A stretch of DNA of 64,000 nucleotides. Source: UBA4781 sp963674975. GTDB taxonomy: Bacteria; Chloroflexota; Anaerolineae; Anaerolineales; Anaerolineaceae. Under the pieces are notes generated by a model that was not told the DNA's origin, made no database searches, and worked only from the letters and a program-made list of their open reading frames with translations. Location of the stretch: the NCBI GenBank assembly GCA_963674975.1, contig OY771913.1, positions 868,001 to 932,000 of the forward strand. Reading direction: 5' to 3'. The translations under genes and the position numbers were made by a program. Below, piece by piece: positions 33,936 through 43,201 of the stretch; the stretch's first letter is position 1; each line of letters starts with the position of its first letter.

Positions 33936-34945
33936 GAAATATCCTTTAGTAAATCATCTAGTAAAACGGTTTGTTGTTGCTTCTCCCCGCTAAGATAGGC
34001 AGCCGCAATGATCTGCTGGTTCCGCGCCCCATCTTCAAAAGAACAAACCGGTTCTTTGTTATTTTTTAAAATATCCAGAAAGTGGCTCATTTCAGATAGG
34101 AACAGTGTATTTCGTTCAAACGCAAGCGGCGGTTTGTATGAAAGCCAGCGTTCTTCTTCGGCTTGAAATAGCTTTACTTCATCGCTGGTTTCATCCCATA
34201 GAATGGTTCCGCGACTGCCGGAGATCTCCAGTGTATGGCGTTTCGGTTGGGAGAAATAATCCAAATGGATATGAGAAAGCGCTCCATTTTCATGCTGCAT
34301 GGTTAATTCAACCAGGTCTTCCACTTCCAAATCCAGATCGCTAATTTTTCCTACGAATGCGGAAACTGATTTTACTTCTCCCAGCAGCCAGCGAATGTAA
34401 TCAATGGGATGGCATAGAGTAAGCAGCACCCCTCCTCCCAGATCTTTACGCGCGCTGTAAGAAGCACGGTAATCTTCCCATGGATGCCAGCCGGGTAGAT
34501 ATTCTCCCCAGAACACGCTGGCAGATATCACCCTGCCGATCATCCCTTGCTGTACCCAGCAGGCGATCTGCTGAAAAGCAGGATGAAAACGGAATTGAAA
34601 ACCTACCAGGGCTGATTTTCCCGTTTTATGCAGAATTTCCCGCAGAGATGCGATCTCTTGACAATCGGTGCTGAGCGGTTTTTCCAGAAATAGCGCACAT
34701 CCTTTTTTCGCACAGGGAATGGCAACTTTCATATGCAGAGCGGTCGGATTCGAGATGATCACCGCATCGGGTTTTTGAGCAAGCGCCTCATTCAGGTCGG
34801 TTATTACAGGGAACTGCACCAGGTCAGCATCCGGGAGAGTGGCTTGATGGGTACGGTAGAGAAGAATATCTCTCTCCCCCAGATCCACCAGGTTGCGGAG
34901 GTGTCTGCGTCCGATCGATCCCAACCCTGCGATAAGAATTTTCAT
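33932..34945 (-). CDS. Gfo/Idh/MocA-family oxidoreductase
   Basis: This 337-residue NAD(P)-dependent sugar dehydrogenase has Rossmann motif IAGLGSIGRRHLRN, then AVIISNPTALH and the conserved LEKPLSTD, whose Lys is catalytic. The second domain ends with a His-containing helix (GGVLLTLCHPIDYIRW). Soluble, and probably acting on a nucleotide-sugar or free sugar hydroxyl. It overlaps the SDR gene downstream by 4 bases and so probably works with it. Confidence 0.87.
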   Translation of the reverse strand: MKILIAGLGSIGRRHLRNLVDLGERDILLYRTHQATLPDADLVQFPVITDLNEALAQKPDAVIISNPTALHMKVAIPCAKKGCALFLEKPLSTDCQEIASLREILHKTGKSALVGFQFRFHPAFQQIACWVQQGMIGRVISASVFWGEYLPGWHPWEDYRASYSARKDLGGGVLLTLCHPIDYIRWLLGEVKSVSAFVGKISDLDLEVEDLVELTMQHENGALSHIHLDYFSQPKRHTLEISGSRGTILWDETSDEVKLFQAEEERWLSYKPPLAFERNTLFLSEMSHFLDILKNNKEPVCSFEDGARNQQIIAAAYLSGEKQQQTVLLDDLLKDIS

Positions 34946-34991
34946 GGTTTATCCATTATCCCATTTTCAGCAGTCTTCAAAACCATTCATT

Positions 34992-35981
34992 TCAGGTATT
35001 AATGATCTTGAAGAGCCTGTTATAAAGGAAGTAGGCAATCCGTTTTACAAGAGGCAGCCGCATGAATCTGGTCTTCAGGGTCAGGGGCTGGCTCTCCACT
35101 TCACTGGAAACCACCGAGAAACCATACTGGTTGATCTGTTCAGCCATTTCGGGATTGATCACATTTCCCAGCAGTCGAATGGTTGCCGGATCGGTGCACA
35201 AACGCAGATAGCCCATCAGATCGATCTGCAGATCCAGCTCGCGCATCTTTCCCATGAGCTGATTCTGCCATACTCCCGGCAGAGCCTGCAGAATTACATC
35301 TTTACGGGTCACGAATTGATAATGCCCCGCAGAAGCCAGAGTGGATACGCCTTTATAGGTCAGGGAGATATCCTCCAATCCTTCTGTTTCTTTCTGATAC
35401 TGCTCCCAGGTGCGCCCGGTATTATCGATGTAGTGAAGCTGTAGATCTTTTGAGATCAGATCTCCCCGGTGCATTTCGACGCCTTCTTCTTCCTGCGCAA
35501 ACCGCAGCACGGAGCCGATCCCTTCTTTCATGTGCAGGCGAATATACAAACCGGTGACCATGCCCACCTTGGGATATGTTTCGAGCACTTCAAGATGGCG
35601 TTCCAGCCAGCCCGGTAGGAAAAATACATCGTCATCACTGTATGCGATGATCTCACCGGGGGCGGCTTTGAAAGCGATCTGCAGCGCACCCATTTTGCCG
35701 ATGTTGCGGTTGGATAAGATCAGATAATCGATCATGCCCTTATCGCGCATCTCTTTCAGATAGTGCACAACCTTTTCATTGCTGTGATTATCGAAAACGA
35801 TCAGATCATGCGGTATGGTCGTATTTTTAATATAGCTTTCCAGGCTGATGCGCATAACCTCAAATCGCTTTTCAAAGTAGCCGATATCATTGGGGATATA
35901 GGTCAGCATGACCAGAGATACTTTAGCTGGTTTATAATCGGTGCTTTGTCCACGAGAGGGATTCATTCCTATTCTTGGCAT
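34992..35981 (-). CDS. Family 2 glycosyltransferase
   Basis: This 329-residue GT2-like enzyme has LVMLTYIPNDIGYFEKRF, LIVFDNHSN and IAYSDDDVFFLPGW (the DxD metal site, about 115). The paralogue at 37463-38407 shares the same layout (TYIPN/NYIPN, FDN, YSDxDxxxxxGW), and the two flank the GT-B-like gene at 35998. The C-terminal 60 residues carry a hydrophobic, basic patch. GGAG lies 8 bases before the start. Confidence 0.82.
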   Translation of the reverse strand: MPRIGMNPSRGQSTDYKPAKVSLVMLTYIPNDIGYFEKRFEVMRISLESYIKNTTIPHDLIVFDNHSNEKVVHYLKEMRDKGMIDYLILSNRNIGKMGALQIAFKAAPGEIIAYSDDDVFFLPGWLERHLEVLETYPKVGMVTGLYIRLHMKEGIGSVLRFAQEEEGVEMHRGDLISKDLQLHYIDNTGRTWEQYQKETEGLEDISLTYKGVSTLASAGHYQFVTRKDVILQALPGVWQNQLMGKMRELDLQIDLMGYLRLCTDPATIRLLGNVINPEMAEQINQYGFSVVSSEVESQPLTLKTRFMRLPLVKRIAYFLYNRLFKIINT

Positions 35982-35997
35982 AGCTCAGTCTCCTCTT

Positions 35998-37473
35998 TTA
36001 TTGCCGTATCAAAGACAGTAAAAATCCTGCCGTTCGACGCCCTGCTTCCGTATGGGTATACGTACATTCATTTTGAATGAATTTTCGTTGATTTTCCATA
36101 TCTATTTCAGGATATTTCAGATACGTGTTGATATGTTCTTTCAATTCCTGCTTGTTTAAAGCCACTCTTCCAGCTCCTGAATCGATAAATCGTTTGTGAG
36201 TAGGCCAGTTGCCGATCTTGGAAAGCGGCAGATAAAACCGGTTCGATTCTCCCCACCCGCCGGGAACATCAAAACATACACTCACGATGGGTGTATCGTG
36301 GATGGATGCTTCTACCACCATGGTGGAATAAACGGTGAGAAACACATCGGAATACGCCATCATGGAAGATTTCTCCGGCATATCTTCACCCGAATAATAT
36401 CCCAGGTCTCCACCAAGCGGAACGGGTTCCACAAGATGAACATGTGGATTGTTTTTCGCAAGCCGCGTGATGTGTTCTTTTTCAGCTTTAAAAAGCGGAT
36501 CATCCAAAAAATGGTTAGGATGCAGACGAATCAACAGCTGGCAGGGTTTCACCAGCTCATTCATTTCCATAAGTTCGATGATCGCTTCGATATTCTGATA
36601 ATTCGGGGAGAAGGTTGTAAAACTGCACGCATAGCCGAGCAGTTTTCGCTTCGGATCAAGATGATGGCACCGGTAGTATTCCTCTTTTGTCATCAACCAC
36701 TTCTTCTGGAAATATCCATCATACGAGGGAATACCGCCGATATTTACCTTTTCCGGTGCCCAATCCGATCCTTTTACCAGTTCTTCTTTCTGGATCTCCG
36801 ACCAGCATGTGATCCAATCCACCTTGCCGCCGTTCAAGCTGTAGCTGGAGGGATTATCCCACCCAACGATAACCGAAGCGGTCGGTATTTTTCTTCTGGC
36901 AGCTTCGCGGATGAGAATACGATCGTTGCGCCATGCCGGGGTGCTGGCAACTACCAGATCAGGTTGATATTTATCAAACAGGTCAGTATAGATTCCATGC
37001 CCATCCGGCACAAAACTCATCTGGCTGTGCACCAGCCACTTTCTGGCTATCTTTGAATTTCGCAGGAAGAAGATAAGGATGCGGATAAAACTGACAAAGG
37101 ATGCCCGGGTGCCGGTAGCTTCTCCTTCCACCTGGCGAATATGAGAATCAAGAGCCTCGGTATTGATCTTTTTAGAAGCACCTACGCGGCGGAAAAAATT
37201 GAACCACCACTGCTTGGAAGGCTTATAAGAATTGAGGTAATCTTTCACTGCCTTCAACTGCAGCCCTTCCACCACCAAACCGGGCTGTCCAAAACGGTCC
37301 TGCATTTTTTCGACCAATTCATCGTCCGTTAATAAGATCACTTCCACATCTTCATAAATAAGAGCGGGAACCACATCTGTCTGTAAAAAATATACAATCG
37401 CCAGCCCATGATCAGCGCTGATGAAAATCTTGTATTTCTTCTTTTCGTTAAAGGGAGGTAATTTATTTGCCAT
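35998..37473 (-). CDS. Large GT-B-like protein of the glycan cluster
   Basis: This 491-residue soluble protein is unlikely to be anything but a sugar- or polyol-phosphate transferase. Signs are a Rossmann-like N-terminus (YKIFISADHGLAIVYFL), VVASTPAWRNDRILIREA, VIVGWDNPS, LIRLHPNHF and the donor-binding DVFLTVYSTMVVEASIHDTPIVSV. These resemble CDP-glycerol/capsule-type GT-B enzymes. A CMP- or CDP-activated donor is plausible. The start overlaps the stop of the upstream GT2 by 11 bases and has no own ribosome-binding site, so it depends on coupled translation. Confidence 0.6.
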   Translation of the reverse strand: MANKLPPFNEKKKYKIFISADHGLAIVYFLQTDVVPALIYEDVEVILLTDDELVEKMQDRFGQPGLVVEGLQLKAVKDYLNSYKPSKQWWFNFFRRVGASKKINTEALDSHIRQVEGEATGTRASFVSFIRILIFFLRNSKIARKWLVHSQMSFVPDGHGIYTDLFDKYQPDLVVASTPAWRNDRILIREAARRKIPTASVIVGWDNPSSYSLNGGKVDWITCWSEIQKEELVKGSDWAPEKVNIGGIPSYDGYFQKKWLMTKEEYYRCHHLDPKRKLLGYACSFTTFSPNYQNIEAIIELMEMNELVKPCQLLIRLHPNHFLDDPLFKAEKEHITRLAKNNPHVHLVEPVPLGGDLGYYSGEDMPEKSSMMAYSDVFLTVYSTMVVEASIHDTPIVSVCFDVPGGWGESNRFYLPLSKIGNWPTHKRFIDSGAGRVALNKQELKEHINTYLKYPEIDMENQRKFIQNECTYTHTEAGRRTAGFLLSLIRQ

Positions 37474-38407
37474 AATAAATTTTAAAAATGCGATCGTGCG
37501 TCCATAATAAGATTTTTTTTAGAATCGGTACATCGCGAAGGTGGAAATTTTTCTTTCCGAGCTTTTGTTCCGCTTCTTTCAATGATCCCGGAACATGATT
37601 ACTCATATTCTGGATCAATGGTTTTGTGGTCATTAATCGTAAGAAACCGCCGGTATTCAGCCTTTCGTCCAGCTGTTTCACCTGCCCTAACGGTTTCTGC
37701 ATATCAAAAGGAGTTACGCTCTGCAGGATCTTCTTCCATCCAAGAAATTGAAAATGGTTTGCCCCCACATACGCCTGAACATTTTCATACGTCAATCGGA
37801 TATCCTTTTTATTCTTGTATTCCTTTTTCAGTTTTTCATCCGAATAACCGAGTGTGGAAGAAAACTCGTAGTATTCCTCATAGCTGATGAAATCACCTTC
37901 TTCCAGCTGCGCTTCTGGTGTATTTTTTGCCCAGCGAATAGTATTCGTTGATAGTTCCGGTATGGTGCGCAGAGGACGTGCTGTGACCATTCCTACATCC
38001 GGGAAAGTTTCCAGTACCTTCAGGCTTTCTTCCAGCCAGCCGGCATAATAATAAGCATCATTATCACTATACGCAATAACATCGCCCGTTGCAGCATGAA
38101 AAATGAATTCCCAGGCGCCGCCTTTGCCAATGTTTTTCTCCGAAAAAACCAGATATTGGATCTGTCCGGCTGCCTGCAGTTCAAGCAGATAATCTTTCAC
38201 TTCAGCACAACTGCCGTTATCAAAGACCATCAAATCATACGGTAGTCCGGTATTTTCAATAATGCTGCCCAAACAGCGCTTCAACACTTCAAACGATTCT
38301 GCAAAATAACCCTGCTGATTGGGTATGTAATTCAATACTGCGATCGTGATCCGCTGTGGTTTTATTACTGTTTTAATTTTTTTCGCTGGGTTTTGACCAA
38401 CACGCAT
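37463..38407 (-). CDS. Family 2 glycosyltransferase, first gene of the downstream glycan operon
   Basis: This 314-residue enzyme is a paralogue of the GT2 at 34992: LNYIPNQQGYFAESF, LMVFDNGSC, IAYSDNDAYYYAGW. GGAG lies 8 bases before the start. It is the first minus-strand gene after the divergent solute-binding lipoprotein gene at 38496, so transcription of the whole 38.4-18.1 kb run probably begins just upstream (putative -10 at 38448-38453). Confidence 0.82.
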   Translation of the reverse strand: MRVGQNPAKKIKTVIKPQRITIAVLNYIPNQQGYFAESFEVLKRCLGSIIENTGLPYDLMVFDNGSCAEVKDYLLELQAAGQIQYLVFSEKNIGKGGAWEFIFHAATGDVIAYSDNDAYYYAGWLEESLKVLETFPDVGMVTARPLRTIPELSTNTIRWAKNTPEAQLEEGDFISYEEYYEFSSTLGYSDEKLKKEYKNKKDIRLTYENVQAYVGANHFQFLGWKKILQSVTPFDMQKPLGQVKQLDERLNTGGFLRLMTTKPLIQNMSNHVPGSLKEAEQKLGKKNFHLRDVPILKKILLWTHDRIFKIYYGK

Positions 38408-38440
38408 TCCACTTCTCCAAAAGCAGGATTAATGCTACCA

Positions 38441-38453
38441 TACAATGATTGTA
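38441..38453. promoter_or_regulatory. Palindromic operator candidate over the downstream glycan promoter
   Basis: TACAAT-G-ATTGTA is a perfect 6-1-6 palindrome. Its right half, read on the minus strand as TACAAT (38448-38453), is a plausible -10 element with TTTCAA 18 bases upstream. The core CAATNATTG is shared with the palindrome at 52326-52340 in front of the winged-helix regulator gene. Confidence 0.4.
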
Positions 38454-38483
38454 CCAACGCTTCGGTAAATATTGAAATTATCG

Positions 38484-38489
38484 TATAAT
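38484..38489 (+). promoter_or_regulatory. -10 element of a probably leaderless transcript
   Basis: A perfect TATAAT ends 6 bases before the ATG at 38496. The expected start point therefore falls on or near the A of the start codon. No Shine-Dalgarno sequence is present. The -35 region (TTCGGT, 17 bases upstream) is poor, so an activator may be needed. Confidence 0.5.
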
Positions 38490-38495
38490 CGCAAA

Positions 38496-40376
38496 ATGAC
38501 AAAGAAAAAGCTACTATCCATTTTCATATTCCTTTGTATTTTCCTCTCCATTCCCCTCACTTCCTGCAGTCAGGCAGACGCCTCCCCTTCTACCCAGGAA
38601 GCAGAAGAATCCGGTGCTGAAATCTCATCTACCCCTGAACAGCGCAAGCTGACCATCTGCCTGGGCTATGAACCGGCTTCACTCTACCTCTATAAAGCCA
38701 GCACTCAGGTGGAATGGGATATCCTGCAGGCGATTTATGACGGTCCCTTCGATATCGTGAATGGAGAGATTAATCCCGTTATCCTTGAATCCATCCCGAG
38801 TATTGAAAACGGAGGAATGGTGATAAATACCGTGCTGGTGAAGGAAGGAGAGCTGATCCTGAACACTGCAGGAGAACAGGTTCCCCTGACTGCTGGCGTT
38901 CCCTATCAGCCCAACGGCTGCAGCTCTGCCGATTGCGCTGTTTTATGGGATGGAATAACTCCGGTCACCATGGAACAAGCAGCCATCTTTTTCAAGCTTA
39001 AAAATAACCTGCTGTGGTCCGATGGAACCCCTTTAACCGCTGCCGATTCCGCTTATTCTTATACCCTGGCAGCCGATTCCGCCACACCCAGCGATAAGAA
39101 CAGTGTAGAACAGCTTTCCAGCTATACTGCACTGGATGATACAGCCGTTCAAACAGTACTCCTACCCGGGCTCATCCCGCAAAAACCGGAAGCATATTTC
39201 TTCTCTCCCCTGCCGATGCACAGCTGGGAGGGTTATTCCGCGGCAGAAATCGCAGATGCAGATCTTGCCAATCAAACCCCACTTGGATGGGGAGCCTATC
39301 AGATCACAGAATGGGATGAAGGATCGATCCTGCTGGAAAAGAATCCCTATTATTTCCGCTCTGATGAAGGGCTGCCTTATTTTGATCAATTAGAATTCCG
39401 CTTTGTCTCAACGGAGGGCGATGCGAACATCGCTTCCCTGGAATTCGACTATGCGCCTTATGAAATTCTGGAATACAACTGGAGTTCGGATGGGGAAACT
39501 ATTTACACCGACCAATGCGATGTAGCTGATTCTACTGTTGATTTTTCTGACCAGTACGATGTTATGGATTATCTGCTTGGTTATTATCTTACCCCTGCAC
39601 TGCAGGTCAATTTTCTGCCCAATTCCATTCTGCAGGGATTGTGGTTGAACCCGCAGCGACCCGAAGTAGCAGATCTTCAGCCTGTGATTTCCCTGTGTCT
39701 CGATCGCACCTACATCGACAGTAAAACCAATTTCACCATGGCTTTTCCCACTGACTCGCTTTTCGACATTTCTTCCAAAGAGGATGGATACTCCCCGGAA
39801 GCAGCAGCCCAGATGCTGGAAGATATGGGATGGATCGATGATGACGGCAGCAACAATACCGCCCGGGTAGCACAGAATGTGTCTTCGGTGGCAGACGGCA
39901 CCTCTCTGGTGCTGACCCTGACCGTGCCGGATACCCCGTTTTATGAGCGCGAATCCGCCGCCGTGCAGGCTTCCCTACAGGATTGCGGTATTCAGACAGA
40001 GATCGAAACCATACCAACCTGGGAATTTCAGGCGCAGGATGGACCACTTGCCAGCGGTGATTTTGATATCATCCCATTTTCACAATATATTCCCACCGGA
40101 TTCCCCTGTAACTCATTGAATGAAGAATGGCTTGCTTTCGTGCTGCCGGGTATCGAGAAGATAGAGCAGATACAACAGCTCTGCAAAAATGCCGGTCTGA
40201 TAGATAAAGAAATGCAGACACAGATCGAAAAGGCGTTGCCCATGATCCCGCTGTTTTACCAGGCTGATGTCAGCATTGCCAGATCGGATATGTGCGGGTT
40301 CACCCCAACAGTTGGAACATCCAGCGACCTGTGGAATCTGGAAGAATTCAACTACGGAGAAGCCTGTACAGAATAA
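38496..40376 (+). CDS. Family 5 extracellular solute-binding lipoprotein
   Basis: This 626-residue lipoprotein has signal peptide and lipobox LTSC (Cys about 24). The mature part has the SBP_bac_5 (peptide/nickel/oligosaccharide-binding) pattern: LTICLGYEPASLYLY, LLWSDGTPLTAADSAYSY, LGWGAYQITEWDEGSILLEKN-type strand and the C-terminal MIPLFYQADVSIAR. No permease or ATPase gene is nearby, and it is the only plus-strand gene inside the glycan region. It may serve a transporter encoded elsewhere or act as a sensor. Start at 38496 fits the signal peptide. An upstream ATG at 38472 precedes the promoter and is rejected. Confidence 0.85.
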   Translation: MTKKKLLSIFIFLCIFLSIPLTSCSQADASPSTQEAEESGAEISSTPEQRKLTICLGYEPASLYLYKASTQVEWDILQAIYDGPFDIVNGEINPVILESIPSIENGGMVINTVLVKEGELILNTAGEQVPLTAGVPYQPNGCSSADCAVLWDGITPVTMEQAAIFFKLKNNLLWSDGTPLTAADSAYSYTLAADSATPSDKNSVEQLSSYTALDDTAVQTVLLPGLIPQKPEAYFFSPLPMHSWEGYSAAEIADADLANQTPLGWGAYQITEWDEGSILLEKNPYYFRSDEGLPYFDQLEFRFVSTEGDANIASLEFDYAPYEILEYNWSSDGETIYTDQCDVADSTVDFSDQYDVMDYLLGYYLTPALQVNFLPNSILQGLWLNPQRPEVADLQPVISLCLDRTYIDSKTNFTMAFPTDSLFDISSKEDGYSPEAAAQMLEDMGWIDDDGSNNTARVAQNVSSVADGTSLVLTLTVPDTPFYERESAAVQASLQDCGIQTEIETIPTWEFQAQDGPLASGDFDIIPFSQYIPTGFPCNSLNEEWLAFVLPGIEKIEQIQQLCKNAGLIDKEMQTQIEKALPMIPLFYQADVSIARSDMCGFTPTVGTSSDLWNLEEFNYGEACTE

Positions 40377-40383
40377 AAAGGGA

Positions 40384-41313
40384 TTAATCGCCGGAACGTT
40401 TGGTCAATCTGCTTCGCAAATAAGCATACGCTTTTCGGGGGTGGAAAAGATAATAAGAGAGTTTTGCTAAGAATGGGCTTTTCAGCACCGCAGCCGGGAA
40501 AATCTCTGCTTCTCTCCAGAAGCGTTTCCATGTTACGGGTATCCGTTCGATCTTACCCTCAATGATCTTCCGCTGCGCGTCATGCAGGGTGTAAATGGTA
40601 TGCTCTCCCCCCGCCAGCATCACATTCACTTTTGTTTCCGGCTGATGATAGTGCGCCTTGCCATCTTTGAAATGGCTGTAATCATGATCTTGATGGATGA
40701 TGGTGATCGCACGGCTGCCATCGATCACCTTCCAGCCTTCCAGGCGCGCTTTATAGATCATCCAGTTATCCCAGCCGGCTCTGCCGATGGCAAAATCAGG
40801 GATTTTGGTATAGCAGGCACGCGGGAAGAGGAAATAATCGCTGCCCATGGGAGGATGCAGCCTGCCGATGCGGGCGAGTTCTTTTCTGAGAAATGGAAAG
40901 AGAGTTTCATCCGCCGGCAGCAGTCCCGTAATGGCAGCATCCCAACGCTGCCCGACCAGCAGGAACCTCTCCATCTGTTCAGCAACCGATTTCAGTACCG
41001 TCAGCATTTCCGGCAGCACCAGAATATCGGTATTAATGATGCACAGATAAGGGCTCTGGCTGTTTTCACGCGCCACCTGCAGCATGGAGCTGATCAGCGG
41101 CGTGCCTTTTTCATTGCAGCGTACGTGCGGAAAATGTCGAACCTGCAGGTCTTTGGCGGCTTCCGCGATCCCCGCATCGTTCCCCATCAGAAAGATCTGA
41201 ATGGAATCACCAAGGTTCTTCCATGATCGAACCGCATTGCGCTGAATAATATTGATATGGGAATTGGTGAACGGCTTGGGAGCAGTGAAGAAAGTGACCA
41301 ATGCATCACTCAT
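40384..41313 (-). CDS. GT-A-like glycosyltransferase
   Basis: This 309-residue protein is a GT-A-type transferase of a family I cannot name. LVTFFTAPKPF starts it, followed by IQIFLMGND, YLCIINTDILVLPEM (DxD-like, about 105) and PPMGSDYFLFPR with GWDNWMIYKA, which resembles a catalytic WDxW element. The C-terminus ends in a basic segment. AAAGGA precedes the start (MSDALV). It overlaps the SpsF-type gene by 8 bases. It is the last gene of the upstream operon and converges with the lipoprotein gene 7 bases away. Confidence 0.65.
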   Translation of the reverse strand: MSDALVTFFTAPKPFTNSHINIIQRNAVRSWKNLGDSIQIFLMGNDAGIAEAAKDLQVRHFPHVRCNEKGTPLISSMLQVARENSQSPYLCIINTDILVLPEMLTVLKSVAEQMERFLLVGQRWDAAITGLLPADETLFPFLRKELARIGRLHPPMGSDYFLFPRACYTKIPDFAIGRAGWDNWMIYKARLEGWKVIDGSRAITIIHQDHDYSHFKDGKAHYHQPETKVNVMLAGGEHTIYTLHDAQRKIIEGKIERIPVTWKRFWREAEIFPAAVLKSPFLAKLSYYLFHPRKAYAYLRSRLTKRSGD

Positions 41314-42094
41314 GCTTTTTTCCTTTTTCCTTTGCGCGCTCATCCACATCAAAGACCGTTTTATGCTTGATCTCCGCGTTGATCTCTGTTAACTGCGGAT
41401 GTTCTTTCACAATCTTCAATACATCCAGCCAGGTGAAATTCTCTTTATCCGGCAGCAGGGCTACTACTTCTTGAACAAAACGCAGGTCAGGCTGGGTATC
41501 CACCGTCCAGCGGCAGGCTCCCAGATCTTCCTCATTATCCACCACCAGAACTCGAAAACGCCCCGGCTCATCATAGAGATACGGCAGCACATGTTCACGT
41601 TCGTGCTTCCCTTCAGCTTCTTTCCAGGCTCTTTCCAGGGCAGAAAAAGAAACCACTTCCACATCCAGACCGATCGGATAGGTACGCTTATAGGGCGGCG
41701 GAAGACGATTGGCTGCAAAATCCGCTTTTTCATCCAAAAAGCGCTGTACCACCAGGTCGATCAATCCCGGATCGATAAGCGGGCAGTCCGCGGTAATGCG
41801 TACGATCACATCCGCCTGGCACTCTTTAGCTGCCTGATAATAGCGATCCAGTACATCAAACACGCTTCCCCGCAAACAGGGAATGCACCGTTCAGCACAA
41901 ATCTGCTCCAAAATGTCATCACTGGGGTCGTCCGTGGCTGCCACCACCACTTCACTAAGTGTGGCTGCTTTGCGTGCCCGTTCAACCACCCACTGCAGCA
42001 TGGGTTTGCCATGAATATCCCGCAGTACCTTTCCTGGTAAGCGGCTGGAACCCATGCGAGCCTGAATGATAGCGATGATCTTCTTCTCGGTCAT
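41306..42094 (-). CDS. SpsF-type cytidylyltransferase
   Basis: This 262-residue enzyme is of the SpsF/acylneuraminate cytidylyltransferase family: IIAIIQARMGSSRLPGKVL, then ATDDPSDD, VIRITADCPLIDPG and CRWTVDTQPD. It activates an acidic or amino sugar with CTP, as SpsF does in Bacillus spore-coat glycan synthesis, where the partner SpsE is a NeuB homologue. A NeuB-type gene lies two genes upstream here. The last 30 residues form a charged tail. The start overlaps the GT4 stop in ATGA. Confidence 0.83.
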   Translation of the reverse strand: MTEKKIIAIIQARMGSSRLPGKVLRDIHGKPMLQWVVERARKAATLSEVVVAATDDPSDDILEQICAERCIPCLRGSVFDVLDRYYQAAKECQADVIVRITADCPLIDPGLIDLVVQRFLDEKADFAANRLPPPYKRTYPIGLDVEVVSFSALERAWKEAEGKHEREHVLPYLYDEPGRFRVLVVDNEEDLGACRWTVDTQPDLRFVQEVVALLPDKENFTWLDVLKIVKEHPQLTEINAEIKHKTVFDVDERAKEKGKKHE

Positions 42095-43188
42095 TTCACA
42101 GTTTCTTTCCACGCCAGAGTATACCCCTCCAGCAAAGTTTTGAAATTATTCTCCCAATCTGCATTCCGCTCTGCTTTTTGACGGGCATGGTTGGAAGCAG
42201 TCTCCAGTTTTTCTGGATGAGCAGCAATGGATAGGATCACACGCGCCAGATCCGCGGCATCACTGTCTTTGAAAACCCAGCCTTCCACACCATCGCTGAC
42301 CCATTCCAGATTGGAGGGAATATCCGAAACCAGCGCCGGTGTTCCACAGGCTAGCGCTTCCATGAGCGCGACCGAAGAACCATCTACATGCGATGCGCTG
42401 AGATATACCTGCGCAGAGTTATAAATTTGCGTGAGATCATCATTGTTGACCTGCCCGCGCAGTTCTATATTCTGCTCAAGTTTATTTTCATGAATGAAAT
42501 TTCGAACCCAGCCTTCTTGCGAGCCGCCGCTGAGCATGATCATTTTCAGGTCTTTCTTCTGGCGCGCTGCCAGTGCAAAACCTTTCAGCGCCACATCGAT
42601 CCCATAGCGTGGTTCCCATGAACGCGTACTGAGAAAAATCAATTCTTTCGATCTTTTCTGTCCGGGTTGCGGGCTAAAACGCTTTAGATCCACTCCCCAC
42701 GGGAACACGGTCACTCTATCTGCCGGAAAGCCCCATTTCACCGCTTTCTTCTTCACCGTCTGACAATCGCAAAACAGCCGGTCAGTCCTTTGCAGCACAT
42801 ACTTCGTTGTGCTTTTCCAGATCGGACTGCGTTCGGCATCCTGCAGCATATCAAAACCCCACGACATGCTCACTAATGGATGAAACTGCAGCATGGCAGG
42901 CAGAACGGCAACCGTCTGGATCGGTCCGGCATGGATTAAATCTGGTTTTATCTCCCGGATAACTTTTTGAAATTTCCTCTTCAATTCAGGATACTGCCAC
43001 CAGCGTACTGCTTCTTTTCCATCCCGCCAAATTACCGGATGGATGGATTCAGGAAGATCACGCGCTTCAAGGTTGCGCTTTCGATCTTCAAGCCGCAGCC
43101 AGTAAATGGAATGTCCGCTCTTTGAAAGAGCGTTTAAAAAGCGGTGATCGTGAGGGGAGTAATCCTGAGAACAATAAAGAATACGCAA
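42091..43188 (-). CDS. Family 4 glycosyltransferase
   Basis: This 365-residue GT-B enzyme has DYSPHDHRFLNAL at the N-terminus, HAGPIQTVAVL, VFPWGVDLKRFSP, then LIFLSTRSWEPRYGIDVAL, ELRGQVNNDDL and the donor-site motif SASHVDGSSVALMEALACGTPALVS. The EX7E element (DGSSVALMEALACG) is complete enough for a retaining enzyme. I prefer a TTG start at 43188, which has AGGAAGGA 7 bases upstream and lies 13 bases after the synthase stop. An ATG at 43260 would overlap that gene by 59 bases. Confidence 0.82.
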   Translation of the reverse strand: MRILYCSQDYSPHDHRFLNALSKSGHSIYWLRLEDRKRNLEARDLPESIHPVIWRDGKEAVRWWQYPELKRKFQKVIREIKPDLIHAGPIQTVAVLPAMLQFHPLVSMSWGFDMLQDAERSPIWKSTTKYVLQRTDRLFCDCQTVKKKAVKWGFPADRVTVFPWGVDLKRFSPQPGQKRSKELIFLSTRSWEPRYGIDVALKGFALAARQKKDLKMIMLSGGSQEGWVRNFIHENKLEQNIELRGQVNNDDLTQIYNSAQVYLSASHVDGSSVALMEALACGTPALVSDIPSNLEWVSDGVEGWVFKDSDAADLARVILSIAAHPEKLETASNHARQKAERNADWENNFKTLLEGYTLAWKETVK

Positions 43189-43201
43189 AAGGCGATCCTT
43201 C

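Noticed and set aside
38461..38466. TTCGGT as a -35 element for the solute-binding lipoprotein gene
   Set aside because: It matches only two of six consensus bases, so only the -10 is reported.
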